Assembly (NCBI GenBank): GCA_041659105.1
Contig: JBAZYX010000001.1
Location: forward strand, 62,001-126,000
DNA: 64,000 bases
Source of the DNA: CAIUKV01 sp041659105
Lineage (GTDB): Bacteria > Actinomycetota > Acidimicrobiia > IMCC26256 > PALSA-555
Reading direction: 5' to 3'
Position numbers and translations under genes: made by a program. Positions 57,709-64,000 of this stretch are shown here, in pieces (position 1 is the first letter of the stretch; each line of letters opens with the position of its first letter). The notes beneath the pieces are model-generated. The model saw only the letters and a list, made by a program, of their open reading frames with translations, was not told where the DNA came from and ran no database searches.

Positions 57709-57714
57709 AGGGTA
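57709..57714 (-). promoter_or_regulatory. Leaderless -10 box of ispH
   Basis: TACCCT on the minus strand with a 6-nt spacer to the GTG at 57702. Confidence 0.6.
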
Positions 57715-57722
57715 CCGACCCG

Positions 57723-57728
57723 TACAAT
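57723..57728 (+). promoter_or_regulatory. Leaderless -10 box of the DUF512 gene
   Basis: TACAAT with a 6-nt spacer to the GTG at 57735, back to back with the ispH box; the whole divergent region is 32 bp. Confidence 0.65.
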
Positions 57729-57734
57729 CGTTCG

Positions 57735-59234
57735 GTGCCGACCGCCCGCATCGAGGCAGTCGCGCCCGACTCTCCCGCGGCCGCCGCGGGGCTCCTCCCG
57801 GGGGACGAGCTCCTCTCCGTCAACGGCGAGGCCGTGCGCGACGTGATCCGCTACCAGCTCCAGGCCGACGAGGCCGTGGTCGAGCTGGAGCTTCGTCGCG
57901 GCGGTCTCGAGCGCCAGGTCACCGTCGAGAAGGCCACCGGCGAACCGCTCGGGGTCGCGTTGAGCGGCCCGGTGTTCGATCGGGTGCGCACCTGTGACAA
58001 CCACTGTCCCTTCTGCTTCATCTACCAGCTCCCGCCGGGGATGCGGAAGAGCCTCTCCCTCAAGGACGATGACTACCGCCTGTCCTTCCTGTACGGGAAC
58101 TTCACGACGCTCACGCGCTTCACCGAGGCCGACCTCGAGCGCGTCGTCACCGAGGGCCTGTCTCCGCTGTACGTGAGCATCCACGCGACCGACCCGGATC
58201 TGCGAGCGCGCCTGCTGCGCAACCGGCGCGGCGCCACCAGCCTGCGCTGGCTGCATGCGCTGCTCGACGCCGGCGTCGAGGTGCACGGCCAGGTGGTCGT
58301 GTGCCCCGGGGTCAACGACGGCGACGCGCTCGACGACACCCTGCTCGGGATCCTCGACCGGTTCCCCCGCATCGCCACCGTCGGCGTGGTGCCGCTCGGC
58401 GTGAGCGCGTTCTCCAGCGAGCCGGAGATGCGTGAGCACACGCTCGCGGAGGCGGAGGCGGTGCTCGACGCCGTGCACACCTGGCAGGAGCGCTACCTCG
58501 GGGCGCTCGGGCGGCGGCTCGTGTACGCCGCCGACGAGTACTACCTCATGGCCCACGGTCCGTTCCCGGTGCTCGCCGAGTACGACGGCGCGCCGCAGCA
58601 CGAGAACGGCATCGGCATGGCCACCACCTTCGCCGACGAGGTCGCGCGCGCCATCGCCGGGCACGAGGTTGCCGGGATCGGTGCTCGCGCCGGGTTCTTC
58701 GCGTCGGTCGAGGGCGCACCCGCCGCGGGATACCGCGCGCCGCGCGCCAGCGGTGCAAGCCTCGCGGTCGTCGACGCGAGTCGCGACGCACACGTCGCGC
58801 TCGTCACTGGTGAGTACGGCGCGCGCGTGCTCGAGCCGCTGCTGCCCGCGCTCCGGTCGGTGGCCCGGGGCCCGGTGCGGCTGCTCCCGGTCGCGAACCG
58901 CTTCTTCGGCGGCAACATCGCGGTCACCGGGTTGCTCACCGCGACCGACGTCGCCGCGGCGCTCGCCGACGAGCCGCCCGACCACCGCTACCTCGTGCCC
59001 GACGTCGTCCTGTCCGACGACCGGTTCCTCGACGGCGGCCGCGTGGCCGACCTGCCCCGACCGGTCGAGATCGTGCGCACCGACGGCGCTTCGCTCGTCG
59101 CCGCGCTCCAGGGAGTGCAGGACCGCCCCGACGACGGGCGACCAACCGCGCTCCAGCGAGTGCAGGACCGCCCCGACGACGAACGACCAACCGCGCTCGC
59201 GGTCCGGAACGACCCAGATATTAGGAACTCCTGA
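57735..59234 (+). CDS. DUF512 family PDZ/radical-SAM-like Fe-S protein
   Basis: 499 aa, GTG start. An N-terminal PDZ-like segment (about 1-65, PDSPAAAAGLLPGDELLSVNG) is followed by a radical-SAM-type CX3CX2C at Cys87, 91 and 94 (TCDNHCPFCFIYQLPPGM), a barrel-like core with YVSIHATDPDLR, and the DUF512 C-terminal domain with RFFGGNIAVTGLLT. The family often sits beside der, as here, and its reaction is unknown. The last 40 or so residues come from a 45-bp duplication at 59101-59190, so the C-terminus is probably lengthened by a repeat. Confidence 0.88.
   Translation: MPTARIEAVAPDSPAAAAGLLPGDELLSVNGEAVRDVIRYQLQADEAVVELELRRGGLERQVTVEKATGEPLGVALSGPVFDRVRTCDNHCPFCFIYQLPPGMRKSLSLKDDDYRLSFLYGNFTTLTRFTEADLERVVTEGLSPLYVSIHATDPDLRARLLRNRRGATSLRWLHALLDAGVEVHGQVVVCPGVNDGDALDDTLLGILDRFPRIATVGVVPLGVSAFSSEPEMREHTLAEAEAVLDAVHTWQERYLGALGRRLVYAADEYYLMAHGPFPVLAEYDGAPQHENGIGMATTFADEVARAIAGHEVAGIGARAGFFASVEGAPAAGYRAPRASGASLAVVDASRDAHVALVTGEYGARVLEPLLPALRSVARGPVRLLPVANRFFGGNIAVTGLLTATDVAAALADEPPDHRYLVPDVVLSDDRFLDGGRVADLPRPVEIVRTDGASLVAALQGVQDRPDDGRPTALQRVQDRPDDERPTALAVRNDPDIRNS
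59101..59190 (+). repeat. Two tandem 45-bp units at the 3' end of the DUF512 gene
   Basis: Copies at 59101-59145 and 59146-59190 differ at three positions. The start of a third (CCGCGCTC) follows. The unit is 15 codons, so the frame is kept, giving VQDRPDD twice. Confidence 0.92.
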
Positions 59235-60571
59235 TGGCAGCAACCCGTCCGTTCGTGGCCATCGTCGGCCGACCCAACGTGGGCAAGTCCACGCTCGTGA
59301 ACCGCATCGTCGGCGGGCGGCGAGCGATCGTGGAGGAGAAGCCCGGAGTCACCCGCGACCGCAAGGAGCTCGTAGGGGACTGGAACGGCCGCGTGTTCAC
59401 GCTGGTCGACACCGGCGGCTGGCTTCCCGACAACGTCGAGACCGCCGATCCCTCCGAGCTCACGAAGCAGGTGAGCCGCCAGGCCGAGCGGGCCATGGAC
59501 ACCGCCGACGTCGTGGTGCTGGTGGTCGACGCGGTGGTCGGGGTCACCGAGGAGGACGACCGCGTCGCGCGCCTGCTGCGCAAGGGGGACGCGCCCGTGC
59601 TCGTCGCGGTCAACAAGGTCGACGACGGCCGCCGCGAGCTCGACATCTGGCAGTTCGCGCGGCTCGGGCTGGGGGATCCGTACCCGGTGTCGGCGCTGCA
59701 CGGGCGGGGGAGCGGCGATCTCCTCGACGCCCTCGTCGACGCGCTGCCGCCCGAGCCCGACGAGACCGAGGCGGAACCCGAGCCCGAGGCGTTCTCCGTC
59801 GCGATCGTGGGCCGCCCCAACGTGGGCAAGTCCACGCTGTTCAACCGGCTCGTGGGCGACGACCGCACCGTGGTGCACGACCTGCCCGGCACCACCCGCG
59901 ACAGCATCGACACGCTCGTCGAGTCCGAGGACGGGCTGCTGCGCTTCGTCGACACCGCGGGCATGCGGCGCCGGTCGCGCATCGACGAGCCCACCGAGTA
60001 CTACGGCCTCGTGCGCGCGCTCGAGTCGGTCGACCGCGCCGACGCCGCGCTGCTCGTGATCGACGCCACCGTCGGCGTGACCCACCAGGACCAGCGACTC
60101 GCCGAGCGCATCGACGCCGCCGGCACCGCGGTGGTGATCGTCCTCAACAAGTGGGACCTCGTGACCGAAGCCGAGGAGCGGCTGCAGGTCCAGGCCGACG
60201 TCGCCGACCGCCTCGCCTTCCTCGGCTACGCGCCGGTGCTGAAGGTCTCCGCGCTCACCGGCAAGAACGCCGTGCGCATCCTGCCCGCGCTGCGTCAGGC
60301 CGAGGAGGCCTACCACGCCCGCATCCCCACCGCCGCGCTGAACCGCCTGGTCCAGGAGGCGCAGCAGCAGCACCCGGCGCCGCCGGTGCGCAAGCACCGC
60401 CCGCGAATCCTCTACGCGACCCAGGGCGCGGCCGACCCGCCCACCTTCACCCTCTTCGCGAGCCACGAGCTGCCCGAGAGCTACCTGCGCTACATCGAGC
60501 GGCGCATCCGTGAGGCGTTCTCCCTCGGGCCGACGCCCATCAAGCTCCGGGTACGCCGCCGCAACGGCTGA
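59234..60571 (+). CDS. der: Ribosome-associated GTPase Der (EngA)
   Basis: 445 aa, ATG overlapping the DUF512 stop. Two G domains in tandem: the first with GRPNVGKSTLVNRIVGGRRA, DTGGW and NKVD (about 5-165), the second with GRPNVGKSTLFNRLVGDDRT, DTAGM and NKWD (about 185-365), and a C-terminal KH-like domain (PTFTLFASHELPESYLRYIE). It acts in 50S subunit assembly. The last gene of the conserved block. Confidence 0.96.
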   Translation: MAATRPFVAIVGRPNVGKSTLVNRIVGGRRAIVEEKPGVTRDRKELVGDWNGRVFTLVDTGGWLPDNVETADPSELTKQVSRQAERAMDTADVVVLVVDAVVGVTEEDDRVARLLRKGDAPVLVAVNKVDDGRRELDIWQFARLGLGDPYPVSALHGRGSGDLLDALVDALPPEPDETEAEPEPEAFSVAIVGRPNVGKSTLFNRLVGDDRTVVHDLPGTTRDSIDTLVESEDGLLRFVDTAGMRRRSRIDEPTEYYGLVRALESVDRADAALLVIDATVGVTHQDQRLAERIDAAGTAVVIVLNKWDLVTEAEERLQVQADVADRLAFLGYAPVLKVSALTGKNAVRILPALRQAEEAYHARIPTAALNRLVQEAQQQHPAPPVRKHRPRILYATQGAADPPTFTLFASHELPESYLRYIERRIREAFSLGPTPIKLRVRRRNG

Positions 60572-60598
60572 GGCTGCCGTGGCGCGGCGCTCGGCGCC

Positions 60599-62317
60599 TC
60601 ACTCGATGATGCGGACGGGGATGCCCCGGATGCGGGCGGTCCACGTGGTGGTGTCGGTCACGCTCGTGGCGCTCGCGAAGCTGTAGTTCACCGAGGCCCA
60701 GCACCCGGCTGCGCTCGCGGTGTTGCAGCTGTACGTGGACGGGATCGGGATCCGGACCGAGACCCAGTCGCCCTGGTAGGTCGACGAGCTCACGCTCGTC
60801 AGCGTGCAGTTGGATCCGGTGTTGGTGAACGTGCCCCACGGTGGGCCGGTCGCGTTGCCGGGCGGCTGGGTGTAGGTACAGCCGCTGAACGCGGTGAGGG
60901 GCGATCCGCCGTTGGTCGCGTCGGGCGCGGGCTTGATCTGGATGGACCCGGTGCCCTGGAGGTCACCCGCGTCGAAGAGGCTCAGCTCGATGGTCCGCCC
61001 GGACGCGCCGGGGAGGATCCGGGCGAGCGGGAGCACCGCCGTGGTCCCGGGGAAGTTCGCGAAGATCGACATCCGGCCCTCGCCGTAGGTGTGGGCAAGC
61101 GTGCTGTCGAGGCCGTTGAGGCGCGCCCGGAGCGCGAACCGGTTCTGGCCGTGGCCGTTGGGCGCCGCGGACCCGTCGGCCTTGAGCGCGGTCGTGATCT
61201 GCACGAAGTACGTGCCGACTTCGGGCGTGTTGATGGTGCACAACGTGTACCACTGGCGGAAGTACCTCGCGAAGTAGGTCGGTGCGTTGGTCAAGGGGCT
61301 CGCCTGCTGCAGGGCCGTCCTGATGTCACCGGTGTACCCCGGGAACTCGACCGAGCACAGGACCGGGTTGTCGGTGGGGTCCCAGGGCGACGCGTCGGGC
61401 CTGCGCACCACGTAGGTCGTCCACACGGGCGTGGACCCACCGCCGTCGTACGTCTGGTCGCCCGTGCAGTACTTGCTCGAGGCCGGGGTGTTGTAGCGCG
61501 TCGCCGGAGTGATCGTCGACGTCGGGTACTGGACGACCTGGGCGGCGGTCAGGGCCGCGGCGCCGGTCAGGTTGCTCCCGTTCGTGTTCGTGCCGCACAG
61601 CGAACCGACCTCGACGAACGCGGGATCGAACGCATCGATGGTCAGGGGCCCGGTGAAGCCGGCCTGCAGGTCGACCCCGTAGAAGTAGCCCTTCGCGTCG
61701 TACTCGGTGTTGAGCGACGACGCGCAGTTGTCGGACGCGCTCGTGCCCGAGCTCGAGCACGGCTTCGCCGACACCGCGTCGCCCTGGACCTTGTTGGTGT
61801 TGGGCCCCGAGATGCTGCCCCAGAAGTTGGGGTAGGTCGTGGCGTCGTAGGTCGTCGCTTCGGGGTTGTTGCCGAACTGGTTGCTCGGGCTCCCCATGTT
61901 CACCGCCCGCTGGTACTCGGCGAGCGAGTCCTTCGTGATGGTCGTCTCCTTGGCCCCGACGATCATGCCGAACATGTTGGTGAGGGTGCGGGTGATGGTG
62001 ACCCGAACCTGGTTCGACCGCACGCCGCGGGCGACGGTGACGGTCGTCCGGTTCGTGCCGTTCGTGAAGCCGTTCTTCGCGGCGATGGCCAGTGCCGCGG
62101 TCTGCGCGCCCGAGAAGTTGTCGGGCATGTACACCGCGCCGGCGAGCGCGGCGGCGTCCGCGGCGCGCTGCTCCAGGGTGCCCTCACGGCTCCAGCGGGT
62201 GAAGTCGACCGCGAAGCCGGCCAGGGCGATCATCGTCGTGAGGATGATCGTGGAGATGATGAGGATCGCGCCCCGCTCGCCGGTGTGCGGGTCGCGGAAC
62301 CGCATCCGGCGCGGCAT
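60599..62317 (-). CDS. TadG-like pilus-assembly/secreted protein
   Basis: 572 aa, ATG at 62317 overlapping the tadE-like stop (TGATG). The N-terminus is the Flp-pilus TadG type: ERGAILIISTIILTTMIALAGFAVDFTRW with one TM helix, then AADAAALAGAVYM. The remaining 500 or so residues are extracytoplasmic, rich in Thr, Ser, Asn and Gly with at least ten Cys, and have no family I recognise. With the TadE-like gene it may make pseudopilin-type surface proteins. No other tad genes (ATPase, prepilin peptidase) are in the window. Confidence 0.75.
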   Translation of the reverse strand: MPRRMRFRDPHTGERGAILIISTIILTTMIALAGFAVDFTRWSREGTLEQRAADAAALAGAVYMPDNFSGAQTAALAIAAKNGFTNGTNRTTVTVARGVRSNQVRVTITRTLTNMFGMIVGAKETTITKDSLAEYQRAVNMGSPSNQFGNNPEATTYDATTYPNFWGSISGPNTNKVQGDAVSAKPCSSSGTSASDNCASSLNTEYDAKGYFYGVDLQAGFTGPLTIDAFDPAFVEVGSLCGTNTNGSNLTGAAALTAAQVVQYPTSTITPATRYNTPASSKYCTGDQTYDGGGSTPVWTTYVVRRPDASPWDPTDNPVLCSVEFPGYTGDIRTALQQASPLTNAPTYFARYFRQWYTLCTINTPEVGTYFVQITTALKADGSAAPNGHGQNRFALRARLNGLDSTLAHTYGEGRMSIFANFPGTTAVLPLARILPGASGRTIELSLFDAGDLQGTGSIQIKPAPDATNGGSPLTAFSGCTYTQPPGNATGPPWGTFTNTGSNCTLTSVSSSTYQGDWVSVRIPIPSTYSCNTASAAGCWASVNYSFASATSVTDTTTWTARIRGIPVRIIE

Positions 62318-62922
62318 CAGCACGTCGCCGACGGCTCGAACCGGAACACCGTCTTGTCGTCGAGCGTGAACGTCGTCCCGAACAGCCGGGTGACGAAGGC
62401 GTGATCGGCCACCACGCGGATGCCGAGCTCGTCGGGTGTGGTCCCGCACGCGTTCTGGTTCGCCGCGAGGTACGAGCCGCTCGCGTAGTCCCACTCGTTG
62501 GTGGTGCTGTTCCAGGTGTACTTCACGCAGGTGCCGGTCGGGCACGAGCCCCAGCCGGTCACCCCGGTTGCCCCCGGGTACCCCTTGTCGTTGGCCTCGT
62601 AGACCCACAGCTCCTTCGGCGAGCCGGCGGGGAGGGCTTTCACGGCGGTCTGGACGTTGCTCGTGACGAGATTCGTCGCGTTGGCGGACGTGTAGTCCGT
62701 CCCCGGCGCGGTGGACCCGATGCGGCCGCCGGCCCGGGCCGCGTCGGCCACCACCGCCGAGTCGTTGTAGGCCGAGGAGAACTCGATCGTGCCGAACACG
62801 ATCATGATGAAGATCGGCAGGATGAGGACGAACTCCACCAGGGCGGCGCCGCGCTCGGACGACCGCCCGCCGGGGCCGTGGGCCCGAGTCCTCTCTCGCG
62901 CATCACCGAGGAACCGGTGCAT
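62317..62922 (-). CDS. TadE-like pseudopilin
   Basis: 201 aa from the ATG at 62922, chosen for GAGGAT 8 nt upstream; a GTG at 62937 would add five residues. TadE motif SERGAALVEFVLILPIFIMIVFGTIEF at about residues 22-48 has the Gly-Ala cleavage site and conserved Glu of the family; a helix of about 20 residues anchors it. An extracytoplasmic domain with paired Cys (WGSCPTGTCVKY, NQNACG) follows. It is coupled to the TadG-like gene by one base. Confidence 0.8.
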   Translation of the reverse strand: MHRFLGDARERTRAHGPGGRSSERGAALVEFVLILPIFIMIVFGTIEFSSAYNDSAVVADAARAGGRIGSTAPGTDYTSANATNLVTSNVQTAVKALPAGSPKELWVYEANDKGYPGATGVTGWGSCPTGTCVKYTWNSTTNEWDYASGSYLAANQNACGTTPDELGIRVVADHAFVTRLFGTTFTLDDKTVFRFEPSATC

Positions 62923-63048
62923 CACCGGGATCCTCACCTTCGGTCCAGGGTCCGCAGACCCGAATCGTGGTGATGTGTCGCCGCGTTTCGCCTCGGAAGG
63001 GTGTTCGGCGGATCGGGCGACGTTCTTGAGGCCTGCTGAAATGGCCGG

Positions 63049-63345
63049 ATGCCGTGGTGCACCGGGTGCGATCGCTTCCTCTCACCCGCGACGGTCACGC
63101 CCGCGGGAGACTGCCCACGGTGCGGTGCCCCGGTCGATCCGGGCCGGGCCCGGGCGCCCGCAACGGCTCCGGACCCCATCCCGGACCGCGCTCCGGACCT
63201 CGCCCCGGACCTCGCCCCGCCTCCCGCGGACGACGACGAGACGCTCCCGTTGCCCTGGCACTTCAAGATGCTGGTGGGCGCGATCGCCCTCTACCTCGGG
63301 TACCGCGCCTTCCAAGGCATCGAGTGGCTGGTGCACCAGCTCTGA
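63049..63345 (+). CDS. Small zinc-ribbon protein with C-terminal membrane helix
   Basis: 98 aa, ATG at 63049. CTGC at residues 4-7 and CPRC at 22-25 form a zinc ribbon; a Pro/Asp-rich linker (repeated PDLAPDLAPP) leads to a TM helix (about 72-92, FKMLVGAIALYLGYRAF). The tail anchor puts the ribbon in the cytoplasm. No function is known. It is divergent from the tadE/tadG pair. Confidence 0.72.
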   Translation: MPWCTGCDRFLSPATVTPAGDCPRCGAPVDPGRARAPATAPDPIPDRAPDLAPDLAPPPADDDETLPLPWHFKMLVGAIALYLGYRAFQGIEWLVHQL

Positions 63346-63392
63346 GCCGCGACCACGTCCCGATGGGCACGGCGATCGCGCGAGGCCGCGGG

Positions 63393-63398
63393 TAGCAT
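63393..63398 (+). promoter_or_regulatory. Probable -10 box of tRNA-Pro
   Basis: TAGCAT, about 26 nt before the tRNA 5' end, giving a short 5' leader for RNase P to remove. Confidence 0.5.
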
Positions 63399-63424
63399 CA
63401 CCGGTCCGGCCCCGCGAGGGGCGA

Positions 63425-63499
63425 CGGGCTGTGGCGCAGCTTGGTTAGCGCGTTGGTCTGGGGGACCAAAGGTCCCGGGTTCGAATCCCGGCAGCCCGA
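63425..63499 (+). tRNA. tRNA-Pro (anticodon GGG)
   Basis: 75 nt. Acceptor CGGGCTG pairs with CAGCCCG, D-arm GCGC, anticodon stem TTGGT/ACCAA with loop CTGGGGG (anticodon GGG), T-arm CCGGG-TTCGAAT-CCCGG, discriminator A. CCA is not encoded. An integrase gene begins about 100 bp further on, so its 3' half probably serves as an attachment site. Confidence 0.95.
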
Positions 63500-64000
63500 C
63501 TGCAAATTCCCTGGTCAGAGCGGTGTCACACACACCACCGGATCAGTGTCCGAGCCTCCGGCTAATAATCCGCTAAGAATCCTCTCGCCGGGGGTGGTCG
63601 GTGGCGTCGTTCGTGAAGCGCTCGTCGGGCACCTGGGCCTACGTCGTGAGCGGCTCCCGCGATCCGTCCACGGGGCGGTACGCGCAACGCTGGCGGTCGG
63701 GCTTCCGCACGAAGAAGGAAGCCGTCGAGGCCTACGAGCGCGAGATGGCCGACCGTCGTTCCGGCCGCCACGTCTCGCCGTCGAGCCTCGCGGTGGGGGA
63801 GTACCTGGAGGCCCGGTGGCTCCCGGCCGTCGAGGCGTCGGTCCGGCCCTCGACGTTCGCCTATCACCGGTACCGGGTGGAGCGGACCATCGTGCCGGCG
63901 CTCGGCCGGATCGCCCTCCAGGAGCTGGGCTCCGACGACCTGGAGCGCTTCTACGCCCAGCTGCTCAAGGGCGGGCGCATCAGGGGCGAGGGTGGGCTCT
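63492..64000 (+). mobile_element. Left end of an element integrated at the tRNA-Pro 3' end (partial)
   Basis: A tyrosine integrase gene points away from the 3' end of an intact tRNA-Pro, the classic layout for phages and ICEs that integrate into tRNA genes. The window stops inside the integrase, so extent, cargo and attR are not visible. The tRNA end (about 63470-63499) is the likely attL core. The 100-bp spacer is more AT-rich than its surroundings (CTAATAATCCGCTAAGAATC). Confidence 0.7.
63601..64000 (+). CDS. Tyrosine-type phage/ICE integrase, 3' truncated by the window end
   Basis: 133 codons visible from the GTG at 63601, open to the window end. The N-terminus is an arm-type DNA-binding domain (SSGTWAYVVSGSRDPSTGRYAQRW, FRTKKEAVEAYEREMA); a SAM-like core-binding domain follows (VGEYLEARWLPAVEASVRPSTFAYHRYRVERTIVPALGRIALQEL). 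The catalytic Arg-His-Tyr domain lies outside the window. It is a different subfamily from the XerD at 45448. Confidence 0.88.
   Translation, partial: MASFVKRSSGTWAYVVSGSRDPSTGRYAQRWRSGFRTKKEAVEAYEREMADRRSGRHVSPSSLAVGEYLEARWLPAVEASVRPSTFAYHRYRVERTIVPALGRIALQELGSDDLERFYAQLLKGGRIRGEGGL

Noticed and set aside
60894..62404. Plus-strand frames opposite the TadG-like gene
   Set aside because: Antisense shadows; the minus-strand TadG N-terminus and the TGATG coupling identify the real gene.

Overview
The window is a high-GC, gene-dense stretch of an actinobacterial chromosome. The rRNA operon and the housekeeping gene order suggest a member of the class Acidimicrobiia; this is my reading of the 16S sequence by eye, not a database result. 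Most genes start with GTG or ATG, are packed with 1- or 4-nt overlaps, and many single genes or operon heads carry a TANNNT hexamer 6-10 nt before the start codon, which is the signature of leaderless transcripts.

Layout. 1-4109: a truncated HtrA-type protease, a J-domain/DUF3592 membrane protein, a flavin/F420-type oxidase-fold protein, an enoyl-CoA hydratase-like protein and an SDR. 4136-7568 (minus): a P-type ATPase resembling the Na,K/H,K-ATPase group, and a pair of small hot-dog-fold dehydratases. 7571-7611: a 41-bp imperfect palindrome over the argC start, probably the ArgR operator. 7600-16167: the complete arginine operon argC-J-B-D-F-R-G-H, followed by a 3-methyladenine DNA glycosylase and tyrS. 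18053-23822: a complete rrn operon (promoter, leader, 16S, ITS1 without tRNAs, 23S, ITS2, 5S, hairpin), with long processing stems visible.

23906-28951: an RTGG-repeat TPR protein, an SSB-like OB-fold protein, and korAB (2-oxoacid:ferredoxin oxidoreductase). 28955-30181 (minus): a DUF1015 protein. 30291-41727: a small TPR protein, HAD phosphatase, tlyA, nadK, recN, steA, a steB/mctB-like gene, murJ, an alkaline-phosphatase-like/multi-TM fusion and a GT4 glycosyltransferase. A GT-C-type membrane protein lies opposite (41736-43118). 43213-48132: pyrG, a Nudix hydrolase, xerD, three perfect 58-bp repeats, a TraR/DksA zinc finger, a site-2 protease and an HD hydrolase. 48218-49822 (minus): a small membrane protein and trpS. 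49946-56631: scpA-scpB-rluB, then aroH-tyrA-aroA-cmk-plsC, with aroA broken by one frameshift. Then ispH (minus), DUF512, der, a tadG/tadE pair (minus), a small zinc-ribbon membrane protein, and tRNA-Pro(GGG) with an integrase gene right behind it: the left edge of an integrated element that continues past the window.

From memory of the Mycobacterium tuberculosis map, argC through der follows the same order as Rv1652-Rv1713 (arg operon, mpg, tyrS, TPR, HAD, tlyA, nadK, recN, steA, mctB, pyrG, Nudix, xerD, scpA, scpB, rluB, cmk, der). Here an rRNA operon, korAB, a murJ-centred envelope block and an aromatic amino-acid block interrupt that order. The most interesting targets are the recN-steA-steB-murJ-phosphatase fusion-GT4 envelope module, the tRNA-Pro integration junction, the argC palindrome, the repeats that extend gene 3' ends, and the aroA frameshift.
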